DNA of 64,000 bases, taken from NCBI GenBank assembly GCA_032717465.1, contig CM064713.1, forward strand, positions 13,395,360 through 13,459,359, in the 5' to 3' direction. Made by a program: the position numbers and the translations under genes. Below are positions 45,546-57,559 of the stretch, one piece after another. The stretch's first letter is position 1. Each line of letters begins with the position of its first letter. The stretch is from Coenobita brevimanus (Eukaryota > Arthropoda > Malacostraca > Decapoda > Coenobitidae). The notes under the pieces were generated by a model. That model had not been told where the DNA came from, did no database searches, and worked only from the letters and a program-made list of their open reading frames with translations.

Positions 45546-46194
45546 ACTAAGTTCTCTGTTACAAAAGGTCTCCCCTGAGCTTAAGAAATCTGACCACAGT
45601 AGCATAATTTTAAAATGTCATCCTACTCCTGAAATTAACAGTGAGTAATGCCACAATTTTTTATTATTACAATGAACCTCACATCAGGTGATTTAATTTT
45701 GCTTAGAGAACTCCAAACCCCCATAATAGTTAATGGAAATGGTTTCTAAATACAGTACTTTAATACTCTAGGTCTCCCCTAACCTGGATATAAACCTTCT
45801 GGCAATTGCAAGAATTCATCATTCAATCCTGTATTACTCCATCAGGGGCATACAGGGATGCCAACAGTATCTGTTGTTCCCAAACTTCCAAGCAGACACC
45901 AATACAAGTACAGCAATGCATTAACCAGATCCAACACTACTTAACTTGGCTGATTTAACAAGAAACTATGCACTCAATGCAGTAAGACCACTGACATAAT
46001 GCAAACCTAATACTGTAAACAATAAGCTAGCTACATATAGGTTGAGTGACTGGATAACATCAACACTGGGAGGTACTACACCATCAATATCTCTGCAGAC
46101 TTGCAACTTCTTACATTATGTAGCTACAGTAAGTGGGAGTAATTGCAATGAGGAACTTGGCTACAATTCTAAAGCTTTGTAACTTGTGCCTCTG
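45546..46194. other. Unassigned DNA
   Basis: No supported gene or recognised repeat. Confidence 0.4.
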
Positions 46195-46400
46195 AGCCTG
46201 TGACCTGTTATTCACCTATTATTATGGGATACAAGGCCACTGTACTATTCAGGTTACCACAATTATCTTCCCCAGGTTATTATCTTACCTACCAACCCAC
46301 AATAGGTGAATGGACACCTGTGTTGAGTGGCACCAGCTGCTCACACCAGGATTTGAACACTGGTGCTATTGGGCCGATAACCATGTAGCCATTGTGAATA
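46195..46400 (-). mobile_element. Second tRNA-derived SINE family (candidate)
   Basis: On minus, TGGCTACATGG near 46392 resembles a tRNA box A, and GTTCAAATCCTGG near 46355 is a good box B, about 33 bases apart. A non-tRNA body follows with TGGTGCCACTCAACACAGG and ACCTGGGGAAGATAA. No tail or target duplication is clear. Only one copy was noticed here. Confidence 0.45.
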
Positions 46401-46978
46401 AGAGGTTAACATGCATTATTTTACATACAAATATGAGAAGTGACTTTAAAAACTCATCTTCTCTGTAACTTTATATTTACAATTATGGAAAATTACCTCT
46501 AAAACTCATCTTCCCTGTAAAAAAAAAAAAAAAAAAAAAAAAAAACTATAACCCCATTGGATAAAGATGCTCACCAGCAAGCATTATAGCTACATTACTT
46601 GCTTTAGCAAATGCTGGACATCTAGGAGCTCCTGGAAAAAAAATCATATATGGTAAATACAGTACTAAATAATAACTTCTCAAAACACCATCTCACACAT
46701 GTAAGAATATGTCAAATATTAATTAATCTGATTAAAGAATACAGTATAAAATTCCAGAAAATATGAAGAGGAAACTTGTGTGACAAGTCTCAATTTGTAC
46801 ATACATATGGAGGGAGTCTGTGAACCATGGGAACACATGGACAATGTACACTAAACTGTACTATTCTGGGACACCTTTTTCTACCTATGATGACTGGAGC
46901 TAATTATGATGGTCCAATAAAAAGTGGTGTGTGACATCTCAATTTTACTAAACCATCTTCTGCTAATTTAAGGTACTT
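46401..46978. other. Unassigned DNA with a poly-A tract
   Basis: A28-type run at 46518-46545. No gene. Confidence 0.4.
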
Positions 46979-47994
46979 CTGTATTATGCGAGTGGATGGT
47001 GAGCTAAGTGAGTTCTTTGATCTCAATGTGGGACTGAAACAGGGATGTGTGATGTCTCCATGGCTGTTTAATATATATATATGGATGGGGTTGTAAAGGA
47101 GGTGCAAGGTAGGGCAGTGGATGTGGGGGTGGCCCTAATGAATGAGGGTGAGATTTGGAAGCTTCCGGTGTTGCTGTTTGCTGATGATATAGTATTGTTG
47201 AGTGAAGATGAATGGGAGTTGCATGGTTTGATGAATGAATTTGGGACAGTGTGTAGGAGGAGGAAGCTGAAAGTTAATGTAAACAAAAGTAAAGTTATGG
47301 TGTTAGAGAGGAATGAAGTCACAGAGTGTGCAGTGAGGTTGGATGGTGAGGATATGGAGAATGTGAGTGCATTCAAGTACTTGGGTAGTGTGATGAGTAA
47401 GGACGGAACTTTGGGGGATGAAGACGTGAAAGGGTACAGCAGGGAAGAAAGGTTGTTGGTACACTGAAAGCAGTGATGAGAAATAGGGAGGTGAGTATGG
47501 AAGTTAAGAAGTCACTGCATGATGGTATTGTGATCCCTACCCTGACGTATGGAAGCGAGGCGTGGACCTTGCAAGAGGGGAACAAGTCAAGAGTGAGAGC
47601 AGTGGAAATGACTTACTTGAGAGGAGCATGTGGAGTGACGTGGAGGGACAGGTTGACGAATGAAGAAGTGAAGGAACGTTGTGGGGTAGATGTGGATGTG
47701 GTTGAAAAGATTAGGAGAAATACACTGAGGTGGTTTGGACATGTGGAGAGAATGGAGAATGAAAGACTGACTAAGAGGGTGTATGTAGGTGAGGTGGAGG
47801 GAGGGAGAGGGAGGGGTAGACCAAGGATGAGGTGGAGGGATGGAGTTGAGAGGTATATGAGGGAGGGGGGGGTGAGTTGGGGGGAGGGTAGTCAAATGGT
47901 GGGTGACAGAGTGACTTGGAGGCGTTTTGTCTGCAGCCACCCTTTGCAGGATTAGGGCGTCGGGCTATAGATAGATAAATAGACTGTATTATGC
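46979..47994 (+). mobile_element. LINE family 1 relative, copy G, with 11-bp target duplication
   Basis: CTGTATTATGC at 46979-46989 and 47984-47994 flanks a 5'-truncated LINE. It encodes the RT from QGCVMSPWLFN and LLFADDIVLLSEDE (47081-47467) through TYGSEAWTLQEGNK, RWFGHVERMENERL and GRGRPRMRWRDGVE (47473-47955), and ends GGCGTCGGGCTATAGATAGA. A TATATATA slip near 47070 and a frame change near 47465 break it. It is a separate subfamily from copies E and F. Confidence 0.88.
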
Positions 47995-48589
47995 AGAAAT
48001 GCATACTGCTTTATCGCAATGGTTTCTAGAAACTCTTGATCCTTTGGCTGTGAACCTCCTCCACCAACCGGGTCTCACAGCTTTACAAGTGAAAACTGAT
48101 TGTACAGTAAACTTGTGGATACTATGATAAAATCCTCCACTTTTTAGATCATCAGATTTAATGCCTTTTTATAATCTTAGGGCCCATTTTAGTCTACCCT
48201 CCTGCCTACATATCCTACCTCTCTCTTTCTAGAGGAGATTTTGTTAAATGTTACCACCCAAGCTCCCTCATTCTGTCCTCTGCTTAAGATCCTTGTGGGA
48301 ACTCCTGTCACGCTGAGATACATTATGGCCAGAGTGAGGTGACCATAATGTAGCATGTGTGACAATACCCTCTACAGAAGTGACACTGCGATCTGCCAAA
48401 AGGAGCCAAAAAGCTGAACACAGCTCTAGAATTCAACAAGTGAAGGAAAGCACTTGGCATGTTTGTAAAGATGAGACACATCATAAGAGTTGAGAGCAGA
48501 GTGAGGTGTCAGTGATGCACCATACATGATGCTGCATTCCTCATAATTGGCACTGCTTTCAACCTAGACACCAAAATGCTGAGCACATC
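47995..48589. other. Unassigned DNA
   Basis: No supported feature. Confidence 0.4.
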
Positions 48590-49080
48590 TCCATCCATCC
48601 ATTCATCATCCAATCCTAAGTTGCCCCATGAGGAGTGTAGGAGCCCGGGGCTATGCAAGTTGGTCCTGACATTTAAGGTGAGAGTGACCAGCCTCACTCA
48701 ACCCTGAGTGACAGCAGGTGAGCAATAAACCCCAACCACCCCTTGGATATCAACCTTCACCAGCTCAATCCAACTGGAGCACCGTAATTACCCACTAAGC
48801 CACCTGGCACAATAATTTGGTTATATGGTTACCACCCAGCATAGCACATGGTTTCCTGGTGTACAGGAAAACCATCTGGCTTGTCACAGAATGTAGAGTC
48901 ACCCACAGGCAGAAGGAAAAAATAATGACAGAAAGAAAGACAAAAGAGGGAGTGTAAAGTCACCTGCAGGCAGAAGGACGAGGAAAGAATAAAGGAAAGA
49001 AAGACAGATGAAGATGGAAGAGAGGAAAGGGTGGACACCGGAGAGCAGCACTACATCAAGCCAAGGATTAAAAAAGAAAT
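48590..49080 (-). mobile_element. tRNA-type SINE, family A, full-length with a duplicated 5' region
   Basis: The (ATCC)n tail is at 48588-48602. The body (TTGGTCCTGACATTTAAGGT), the tRNA-like part near 48740-48810 and the hairpin (48847-48878) follow. The 5' purine-rich part holds two units of about 66 bp (each with CAGGCAGAAGGA and AAAGAAAGACA), at 48900-48965 and 48966-49030. Short AGCAGCACTACATCAAG at 49045 matches the array unit at 18449-19145. Confidence 0.75.
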
Positions 49081-50205
49081 GAAAGAAAGCTTCAGGCAGC
49101 TGCAGACAGGATGCTATGTGACACCTTGTGGTGACCTGTGCCATAAGCCCATAGCGTGCCAGGCATGGTGTTGTCTCCTGACATGATGCACCTAAGGGAA
49201 AAAAACTCAAAGCAGAGTTTCTTGCCTACCTCTGTCAGGCCAAGGGGTGAGTCAAGTCACCAGGAACAACCTAGTGTGATGTATCCCTAATTAAAGGGAT
49301 TTGTGAGAAAGCAGTTCCTCCTTCACTTGGTATGTCCCACAGCAGACAGTCTACGGAAAATTATGCCAAAGGAAAAACACAAACCCAAGTGAAAGCAGCA
49401 AAACTAACAACTCTAAGGGTAAGAAGCAGGAAAAACAAGAGAAAAAAAATTAAAACAATCAGAAAATACAAATAACAAACTACAATGGAAAAGAAATCAC
49501 TGAAGGGGATACCAACCCAGCAAAAACAAATAAGGCAGCATATTACATGGGCTACATCAACAAAGGCAAGCAGTCTGTCCTGGGGGGCGGGGGGACTGAA
49601 ATGTCAGGCATGTCCTAACTCAGAAAAAGCTAAGAAACCCACCTAGAAAAGGCTCTGAAAAACAAGAACAAACAGGGAAAAAAACAATGGCGCAGGACTA
49701 GATGACACAACAGATAAGTGAACAATGCTATGCACCTACAGTTTCATGGCTGTGTTGGAATGCACAAGACCATTCCAGAGGTGGTTAATGGCAAGGAAGT
49801 GCATACTTTGCCAACTATTTTAAACTTTAAATTCTCTTCCCTGCTAAGTGATGTAAAGAAAAGGATGCTTACCATATAGGATGTGCTCAGGTATACACTA
49901 CACCCTTTGTGCCAATAAACTGAGGGTTTTACTCTAAAACCTGCCAGTTTCACCCAGTCCATCTGCTTATGACATTGCCCACTCCCAATCTGAATACCAG
50001 ACACAAGCAATTAACAGCTCTTAGTGATGGTAATGGCACTGGTACTATACCTAACAGCTCAAGCACCATTACAAACTCCTCAGTGTTACAAAGTCTTAGT
50101 GCAGATGTTTATGATTCACAACACAGGAAAGAGAGAAATTATCTTCATTTTGAGCAAATGTTCAAGTGAATTTTACCCTCATTTTTTGTCACAGTACGAA
50201 ATCTG
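49081..50205. other. Unassigned DNA
   Basis: Short frames only, no recognised motif; A-rich between 49360 and 49700. Confidence 0.4.
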
Positions 50206-50207
50206 TG

Positions 50208-51112
50208 CAGAAAGTATCTGACTTTAGGCTCTAAAAAATAAATAGCAAACCTGTTGAGCTAGGACACTAATCCCCATCCAAGTAGGCCCCTTCTGACTTG
50301 ACACGTAACCAAGCATTCCTTCCATTGCCTGAAACATTTTTCAGTCAGTTTTCGGTACCTCCTGCAGGTGCTTCGTCACATTCATGATCTCATCTCTTGG
50401 ATGAACATTGGTCATGTCATGTTGGAGTGTGCAAATCACGATCCTGACTTTCTGAAGACTGTTATCACTGGAGATGAAACTTAGATGTGTGGATACAACC
50501 CAGAAACCAAAGCACAGTCGTCACAGTGGAATCGTGCAGAGTTGCCTCGGTCAAAAATAGCACGACAGGTCCTCAGCAAGGTGAAATGCATGTTGACATT
50601 TTTTTTTTTTTTTTTTTTTTTTTACTACCTAGGCGCTGTGTATCACGAATGCAGCACACACCAGGTCAGACTGTTTACAAACATTACTACCTCGACATTA
50701 TCCATCATCTTCATGACTCAGTTCGGCAGAAGAGACCAGATCTTTGGAAAGTAGCAAGTTGGAAGCTGCACCATGACAATGACCCTGCCCATTCTTCTCA
50801 ACTGATTCAGGAATTTTTGACCATGCACAACATCCCACAGGTCCAGCAGGCTCCCTACTCAACATACATGGCTCCATGTGACTTTTGGTTATTCCCCATG
50901 TTCAAAACTCCGCTGAAGGATTCCCGATTTGAGATGAGAGAAAAGGAGATACCGAAAACTGACTTTGAATAATGTTTCAGGCAGTACTGGAGAGAATGAT
51001 GGGCTATCTGTGTCAAATCAGAAAGGGCCTACTTTGAGGGAGATTAGTGTCCTTGCTCAACAGATTTACTATATATTCTTTTAGAGCCTAAAGCCAGATA
51101 CTTTCTGAACTG
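50208..51112 (+). mobile_element. Mariner element in fold-back form
   Basis: The sequence 50210-50362 is an inverted copy of 50946-51110, with roughly 150 bases pairing and scattered mismatches; both contain TTTAGGCTCT, GACACTAAT and GTAGGCCC or their complements. The right arm is the natural 3' end of a mariner, including the last codons of its transposase. The left arm is the same end in reverse, replacing the 5' half of the gene. Confidence 0.75.
50430..50975 (+). pseudogene. Mariner transposase, C-terminal two-thirds, broken
   Basis: The first catalytic Asp region reads VITGDET and is followed by a TAG near 50483. PETKAQSSQWNRAELPRSK then follows. A T23 run at 50600-50622 disrupts the frame. 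The second region HHDNDPAHSSQLIQEFL and third APCDFWLFP give a DD34D pattern in the frame 50487-50972. RPDLWK and QTVYKHYYLDII are typical mariner segments. The gene lacks its DNA-binding N-terminus. Confidence 0.8.
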
Positions 51113-51894
51113 ACCATGCATATAAAGCAACCTCCAGAGGACAGCCAAATTTCTCCCTTAAATGAATTTTCCTCTAATTATGAATCCACATTCTACAAGT
51201 AAACCTGGGGTGAACAGATTCAGAAGCAGTTGACATGCAAGTTGCACTGGTAAGTCTAGCTTACATGGATGCCCTGATGAGTGGCAGTGTTCACTCTAAG
51301 GGTATTTTAAGTGCCTGGGTGATGTAGTTAACCAACATGAATGAGATTCTTGACCACAGTGATTAGGAGATATGGCACCCTGTTTTAGGCACAGAACCGA
51401 AACACAACACTGCAGACACTGAATTCTTTTACCTAGTACAGTAAATGGAAAGGAAGTAGAGTACAGTACAAACTAGCCCAGTGACACCACACTCCAACTG
51501 CACCTTGTCCTGGCCTATCTGCAACATGCCTTCCTCAATGGTCCCTTGTTTACCAAATGGATGATTTTCACAGGCCTGTGTATAAAGACTAAGGTAACTA
51601 TGCCTTATAGTAATTCATTTTTATGTTGCCTTTTATGCTACAAATCTCTACCGCTAGCCACCTAAAAAACTGATATGATAGTTTCTCCCATTTCACAGTA
51701 CCGGTACCAGTTGTAGCTATGTCAAAAGTTGTGCTACTTTGAGCACACCCTTGATACATATGGATGAATTACAGTACCATACATTCAGTGTTTACCACGG
51801 ATATCTACCCTTCTTTTTAATGCCAGATGCCTACCCCAAAGTTCATGCAAGACAGCTTAAACAAAATAACCAGAAGTAGTAGGTGGTGGCGACC
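51113..51894. other. Unassigned DNA
   Basis: No supported feature. Confidence 0.4.
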
Positions 51895-52245
51895 ATCATC
51901 CACTCACTTGATGTAGTGCTGCCTACTTCTTCCTTAGCCTTTATCATTCTTTTTCTGTGCCTGCCCTCCTCTCTTCCTATTTCTCCCATCTTTTCTGTCA
52001 ATACTTATTGCTTTTCTTTCCATTACAGGTGGCTTTACATTGAGTGACAAGCCAAATGGTTTCCTGTAAGCCAAGAAACCATTTACAACGCTGGGTGGTA
52101 ACCATATAACCAAACCATACGTGCTCCATACGTGTCAAGTAGGTTGGTGGAGGGTTAATGCCCCTCCCTGTAAAACAAATATATAACTCAGAGTCAAGTG
52201 GCCACCCTGTATGGGATTATGGCGTCTGGCAATAGATAGATAGAC
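51895..52245 (+). mobile_element. Internally deleted LINE family 1 derivative (family B), compact copy
   Basis: 5' pyrimidine-rich unit with GATGTAGTGCTGCCTACTTC (one copy), then TGAGTGACAAGCCAAATGG, the hairpin AAATGGTTTC with GAAACCATTT (52055-52086), GCTGGGTGGTAACCATATAA, the LINE segment GGTTGGTGGAGGGTTAATGC and the LINE 3' end GGCGTCTGGCAATAGATAGA. No coding region remains. This shows the basic 350-bp form of the element expanded at 18128-19145. Confidence 0.8.
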
Positions 52246-52819
52246 CATCCGGGCTATCACAACATATCGCCATTCCATTACGCCACCTTCCCTTCTGCAC
52301 TCCTCCATGATAACTTTCCACCAACATTCTTGTTTTTCTTCCCTTAGTCTCCCTTCAACTTCACCTTTGTACACTCTGTTAACATTTCTTTCCTCATCCA
52401 TTACATACACCCATACTTCTTCAACACATTAGCTACAGTATAGTGCTTACAGGAAAAATAATAGTATACAAGACATGAAGGCAACATCACATCATCTTTT
52501 GGTAACAAAGCTTAAAAAACTGTTCAGATGCAAGACAAACTCGCAACTGGAAAAAAAAAAAAAATTCTTCGCATAAACTTTACTAGGAGAAGTTTTGGCC
52601 TGACATGGTGTCTCTTCACGTGTAAGGACAGAGACTATGGGGCTAACAGTGTTGTATCTCCCAAAACAACCTTACAACTACTGGCATAGTTATTCCAATA
52701 CCATGTCTGCACTGAACTGATTATATATTTCTGAGAAAACACGTCAGAGGTACCATATTGCCTTAGCCCTTACCAGTGTCTAAGTTAGTGATATAAATCT
52801 GAGGAAGACATCAGCAGCC
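52246..52819. other. Unassigned DNA
   Basis: 52255-52410 encodes on minus a short RT-tail-like piece (MYVMDEERNVNRVYKGEVEG) which may be a LINE remnant. The rest is unassigned. Confidence 0.35.
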
Positions 52820-53060
52820 ATTCCCATATATAGTGTCCCTTCAGGTCGCTAAGAGATACGCCTTCATGTGCTGGCAACAATATAGGTTGAACAAATAACT
52901 CCCTTCCTATCCTTTGACAGGAGGATGGCAGACTAGCAAGAGAAAGCAACTTCAGTCTAGTTCACCACAATCATATTCCAATGAGTCTAAGGCAAAAGCA
53001 GCAACAACAACAGGCTGTCTGGGCCTGCAGCTAGATTATTAGTTCACAAGATCTGAGAGT
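52820..53060 (+). repeat. Dispersed repeat family R1, copy 4 (no expansion)
   Basis: ACGCCTTCATGTGCTGGCAA near 52858, ACAGGAGGATGGCAGACTAG near 52917 and AACTTCAGTCTAG near 52950 follow the order seen in copy 2. All are single here, which shows the unexpanded layout. Confidence 0.55.
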
Positions 53061-53873
53061 AAACAAAGAACTTACTACTGTACTTCCAATACAGAATTTC
53101 AAGAATTTAGTTTATGCTTGCTTATTTTAATCATTCACATCCTGTCCTGGGCTGCATTCACATTAACTTGGCAAGCTGTCATCAACAATGGTAAATGCAC
53201 TGCTTGCCTTCTGTTCGGCAATCATGGTTGTTTCATCATCAGTCCACATGCAAGCAAAGCAATCATGTTGGGATGTGAAAAGATACCATGACAACAATGC
53301 TGTCATCTTAACATAAAGAAACATTTGCCACAAGTGGAAATTCATTCACATGAGTAAGAACTAACGTTCAGTCAGATTCTCTTGGTGATATTTTGTTTCA
53401 ACTGTGAAAAATTTACTGAAGAATGAAAGCATTATATTAGCAAAAGAGATAAGAAAAATAAGGTTATTGTCAACACCAAGTGCAGGCTCAAAACTAGAAT
53501 TTCACAGTATCTTTCAGACATGACAGAAGTTCTGTAGGAGGTAGTCTTAGGTAGACAACAGTGTCCATGATGGTGTTGTCATTTACTGTACTATAATTCA
53601 GCAGTCACTGTTACCCAGCACCAAACATAGCATCCAGTATTATGATTGCTTTTGTTTCCACGACAGATGGTGTGAAGGGAGTAATCACTCCTGCTCACCC
53701 TGCCTCAACAAGCACCAATTCGCTGATATGCCTGCAAAGCTATCATGATCAGCAGGAGTGAACAAAGCCCTGGTTTCTCATTTTATACAAAACAGCAGGA
53801 TGGTCAGAGCACGATTCTGATCTCCCTTCAGACTCATACTTGGTACAACAAATCTGTTCTATAATAATAATAA

Positions 53874-53908
<35 letters not shown>

Positions 53909-54069
53909 ACATTGTAAAATTATGAGGATGATTACAGCAGACTACTTCATCTTTCATATATCAAGAGAATGCTGAGTGTCTAACAACAACTTTATCAGAA
54001 CAGCATCAGCATATAAATGTACATGTTTTGGTCCAACCCAACAATTGGTCTCTCTCTCTCTATTTTCTT
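53061..54069. other. Unassigned DNA with a (TA)n tract
   Basis: (TA)n at 53876-53906. No supported gene. Confidence 0.4.
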
Positions 54070-54290
54070 TATGATGCCTGGTGGTCTAGCGGGTTAAGGT
54101 ACTCCAGTTGGATGTGGCCCATAAGTGCTTACATATGAGGGGTGCCTGGGGTTTCTTACACACAAAATCCCATTCAGGGAAGAGCGACTGGTCACTCTTG
54201 TGCTTAATGTTGAGAATAAGATACTTAGCCCCAGGCCCTTACACTCCTTAGGAGTCAAAAATGGGTTGGGTGATGAATGGATGGATACCA
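54070..54290 (+). mobile_element. tRNA-type SINE, family A, with a clear box A
   Basis: GCCTGGTGGTCTAGCGGGTT at 54077 is a strong tRNA-like start (box A TGGTCTAGCGG). The body (GACTGGTCACTCTTGTGCTT, CCCCAGGCCCTTACACTCC) and a (GATG)n tail at 54272-54286 follow. It lacks the upstream hairpin module. Confidence 0.7.
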
Positions 54291-54900
54291 CCCTCACTAC
54301 ACCATACACAACTAAAGAATTCCCAACCAAACACTCTCTGTATGCACTCCACCAGTTTTCCAAAGCCATTTGCTCCCAATTCACTGACCCTACGTGGTGA
54401 GTGACAAACAGGGAGGTCTTAGACATTGCTGTGGATGTCTGGATCAAATATTTGCAAAGATAAATAGTGCATGTGAGAGAGACTGCACACACTTTATGGC
54501 ACTGATGAACCAAGAAAAATTGTATGACAGGATAAACAAGGTGATTGTAGGCAATTATACAAGCTATTGTGCTGCATCAATGATAAGCTGCTGAATGATG
54601 TGATTTTTTTTTTTCTATGATGGGACAAAGCAGGAGTAAAAGTACGGTAGTGGTTGTCTGGGTATGTGGTTCAGTATCAGTGCTGGAGTAATGTCACCAT
54701 GATTGTTCAATATGTGTGTGAAAGAGGTTATCAGTGAGGCTAGGTAGGAAGAGAGGGATGGGACTGATACTGAACAGTGAAGAATGTTAACTTTGATATG
54801 ATGTGTGCAGAAGATGCTATGTTGTTTGCTGATGGTGAAAAGGAACTTTAAAAATTAGTTCAGAGATTTATGAATTTCTGTGGGCATAGTGTTTTAAAAG
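54291..54900 (+). mobile_element. LINE family 2 fragment with inverted 5' part
   Basis: The stretch 54291-54390 encodes on minus MALENWWSAYRECLVGNS, the family 2 middle region. 54395-54900 encodes on plus the following RT region (KQGGLRHCCGCLDQIF, THFMALMNQEKLYDRINK), then degraded sequence with FADG-like remains. The 5' part is reversed relative to the 3' part, the signature of twin-primed insertion. Confidence 0.6.
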
Positions 54901-55794
54901 TACAGTATATACTTATAACATGGTAAGGTCACTCACTGCTACAAAAAAATGTCACCAAACAGTTCAAACAGAATCACCATAACTAGTACTTCTAATTTAA
55001 AAAGAAAAAGAAAAAAGAAAAAACTACAATATCTAAAACTTTAAAATAAACATTTCTGTACAAGTTTTGATTTTTTAAATATAAAAAAAGAAAAGAACCA
55101 ACGGCCAGGAGCCCACAAGGCTGTTCCATAAAAAAATAAATAAATAAATAAATAAAAAATAACAAACAGCCAAATTCAAGATTTCTTCATAGCTGTACTT
55201 TGGAGCCTTGATTCCTCACAATCTGCTTTGTAAGTTTTGATCATTATAAAAGAGTATCTCTGGTCTACTGCAGCCACTTTTTTAAAAGTTGGGTTCCTCT
55301 GAAGCCTTAGACATCAGGAAATAAATATACAGTAATTGAGATCAACATACAAATAAATTATTTATGTGGTCATTTCTGAGAATTTGTACATTTTTTCATA
55401 TATCATCTGAACTAATGATGTGGCATACAGACAGCAAATTTACATACCAGAAAGACTTTTGACAGCAGTAGAGCAGATGGCATCCTCGGCTGTTGGCTGG
55501 TTGAATGACATTTGCTTTTTGCTGAGAATACTGTATATCAAATGTCACTTCCTTTACTGTTTGATGACCAACACCTCTGAAAACATAATTTTTACAATTT
55601 ATCAAATAATGATAATATGATGTATCCAAGTTTAACAGGTGTATGAAAGAAGAAGGAATATTTAAATTCTAAATATGGTTTACACTAGCAATACTGTGTA
55701 TGAAATTACTGTATGCAAACCACTAATGGTATTATTTCAGAATAACATCCAACTAATGGACACTGGAATTAATATGTTACTGTACTTGCTATCT
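54901..55794. other. Unassigned AT-rich DNA
   Basis: No supported gene; (AAAT)n near 55132-55160. Confidence 0.4.
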
Positions 55795-56335
55795 ATCTAT
55801 AACCAGAAGCCTTAATCCCATAAGAGGTGATAAGAAATAAGGAAGTGAGCATGGAAAAAAAAAAAAAAAAAAAAAAAAGTTCACTGCATGATAGTACAGT
55901 ACTGTACTGTGATACACTCTAACATATGGAAGCAAAGCTTGAGCCTTGTAGGAAGGACACAAGTCAAGAGCGAGAGTAGCAGAAATGAGTTATTTGAAAG
56001 GAGCATGTGGTGGTACATGGAGAGACAGACTGGCAAATGAGGAAGTGAAGAAGCAATGTAGTGTGGTTGATGTGATGGAAAACATTAGGAGAAATAAACA
56101 GATGTGGTTTGGAGAAGATGGAGAGTGAAAGACTAATGAGGAGAGTGTATGTGAGTGATGTAGAGGGGGAGACCAAGGATGAGATGAAGGGATGGAATGG
56201 AGAGGTATATGAGGGAGGGGGGCATAAGCTGGGAGGAGGGCAGCAAAACGGCAGGGGACATGGCAACATGAAGCCAATTTGTTTGCCGTCACTCCTTACA
56301 GGATAAGGTGTCTGGCTAACAGACAGACCTTTAGT
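55795..56335 (+). mobile_element. LINE family 1, copy H: 3' fragment next to an inverted 3' tail
   Basis: 55830-56335 is a plus-strand RT C-terminus (AAGAAATAAGGAAGTGAGCA, a poly-A insertion at 55856-55879, then TATGGAAGCAAAGCTTGAGC) ending in GGTGTCTGGCTAACAGACAG. At 55795-55828 the sequence (TATC)n followed by AACCAGAAGCCTTAATCCC is a LINE 3' end in the opposite direction. Confidence 0.8.
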
Positions 56336-56976
56336 TTCAAATACTGTATATTTTATCTATTCACTGCACAACTCTGGTATTTGGACTTGTAAAATATGAG
56401 GAAGAACTGTTTTAAGGATAATAACTTACAGCATCCTTGAAGTTTTCAAAATCAGAATGTTCATATTTTTATTCTGGATAATACTATACAAGTAATGTTT
56501 TTCACTACTCCTTACTGTCTGTGGCTTGGTGATAGTAGTAGCAGTAGTAGTTGTTCCCAAGCAGTCTGGCCGAACAGCCCCGCGTCCCTATGGAAGGCCA
56601 CGGCCGAGACTGGGTTTTCCCACAGAGCTCTCAGGGAGTGTATGTTGTGTTGTTGCTGCAGGCATTTGTGTGCAATGCAGTCTTGATTAAGGTCACTGGT
56701 GTGTGTTGCCCAGTATACTGCTGGATCACACTGGCATCTGCCAAGAGAAATGTCCACCAAATTTCTCAAAGACACTGGTGTCAAACAACAGTAACCCTAA
56801 ATTAACATTTTTGCAGAAGTACTTAACAAATGATTTCATTATGTGTAAATTTGACACAAAACATTTTAAAGTGCAAACTACAATATATGAGAAATATGAG
56901 GACAATCTTGATTAAATATCCTGGTTGGTTATGCATAATTTTGGATGAAAAGAAAGAAAAATGCAGCCTGACTAAA
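56336..56976. other. Unassigned DNA
   Basis: A modestly GC-rich stretch at 56560-56640; no recognised domain. Confidence 0.4.
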
Positions 56977-57480
56977 CTGTTATGCTAGGTGTTTTTAGAT
57001 TGGCTTCCCGCTCTAAGAACGCCTAGGGTGCAGCTGGGTTCCCTTTCTAGACCAGAGTTTAGACACAATCTGAGAGGAACAGGGCACAAAAACACAGGGC
57101 AACAACCTTACAAGTATATTGACAAATTCTCTGATGTGGAACAGGCAGACAATACACACGATATGCTGAACAAAGTTAATACACAGGTTGAGTGATGGAT
57201 TTCAGGTATCACGCAGGATACCAGATAGGCAATGGGCTCTGTCTGAGTAAAGAGGCAATACACAGTTTTTACAGTCCTTATATGTGGGTCTTGCTTCAAA
57301 GTTAGAGGGAGAGATATGGGTTCCGCTGTGCACAGGATAGTTCAAGAGTCCCAGAGGTGGCACGGACTTAGTTTCTGAATCTATGACACAGGCATATGCA
57401 GTCACTGGATTTTATACTGAACAGATATACACTGCCACAGAGTTATTATGATGACACCAAGTTCTGCCTCTTGTTCTATA
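56977..57480 (-). other. Possible LTR-like sequence on minus
   Basis: Read on minus, TATAAAATCCAGTGAC near 57410 resembles a promoter TATA box. The stretch ends CACCTAGCATAACA at 56977, giving a CA end. No matching second LTR, primer-binding site or target duplication was found, so this is tentative. Confidence 0.2.
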
Positions 57481-57559
57481 TAAGGTGAATATTCACTGTC
57501 ATTGGTGTCCTTTATCACTGCACTGGATTTCACTATCACCCATACACTGCATAGTCTCT

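Noticed and set aside
56977..57480. A confirmed solo LTR
   Set aside because: No target duplication, no polyadenylation signal and no second copy; kept only as a tentative feature.
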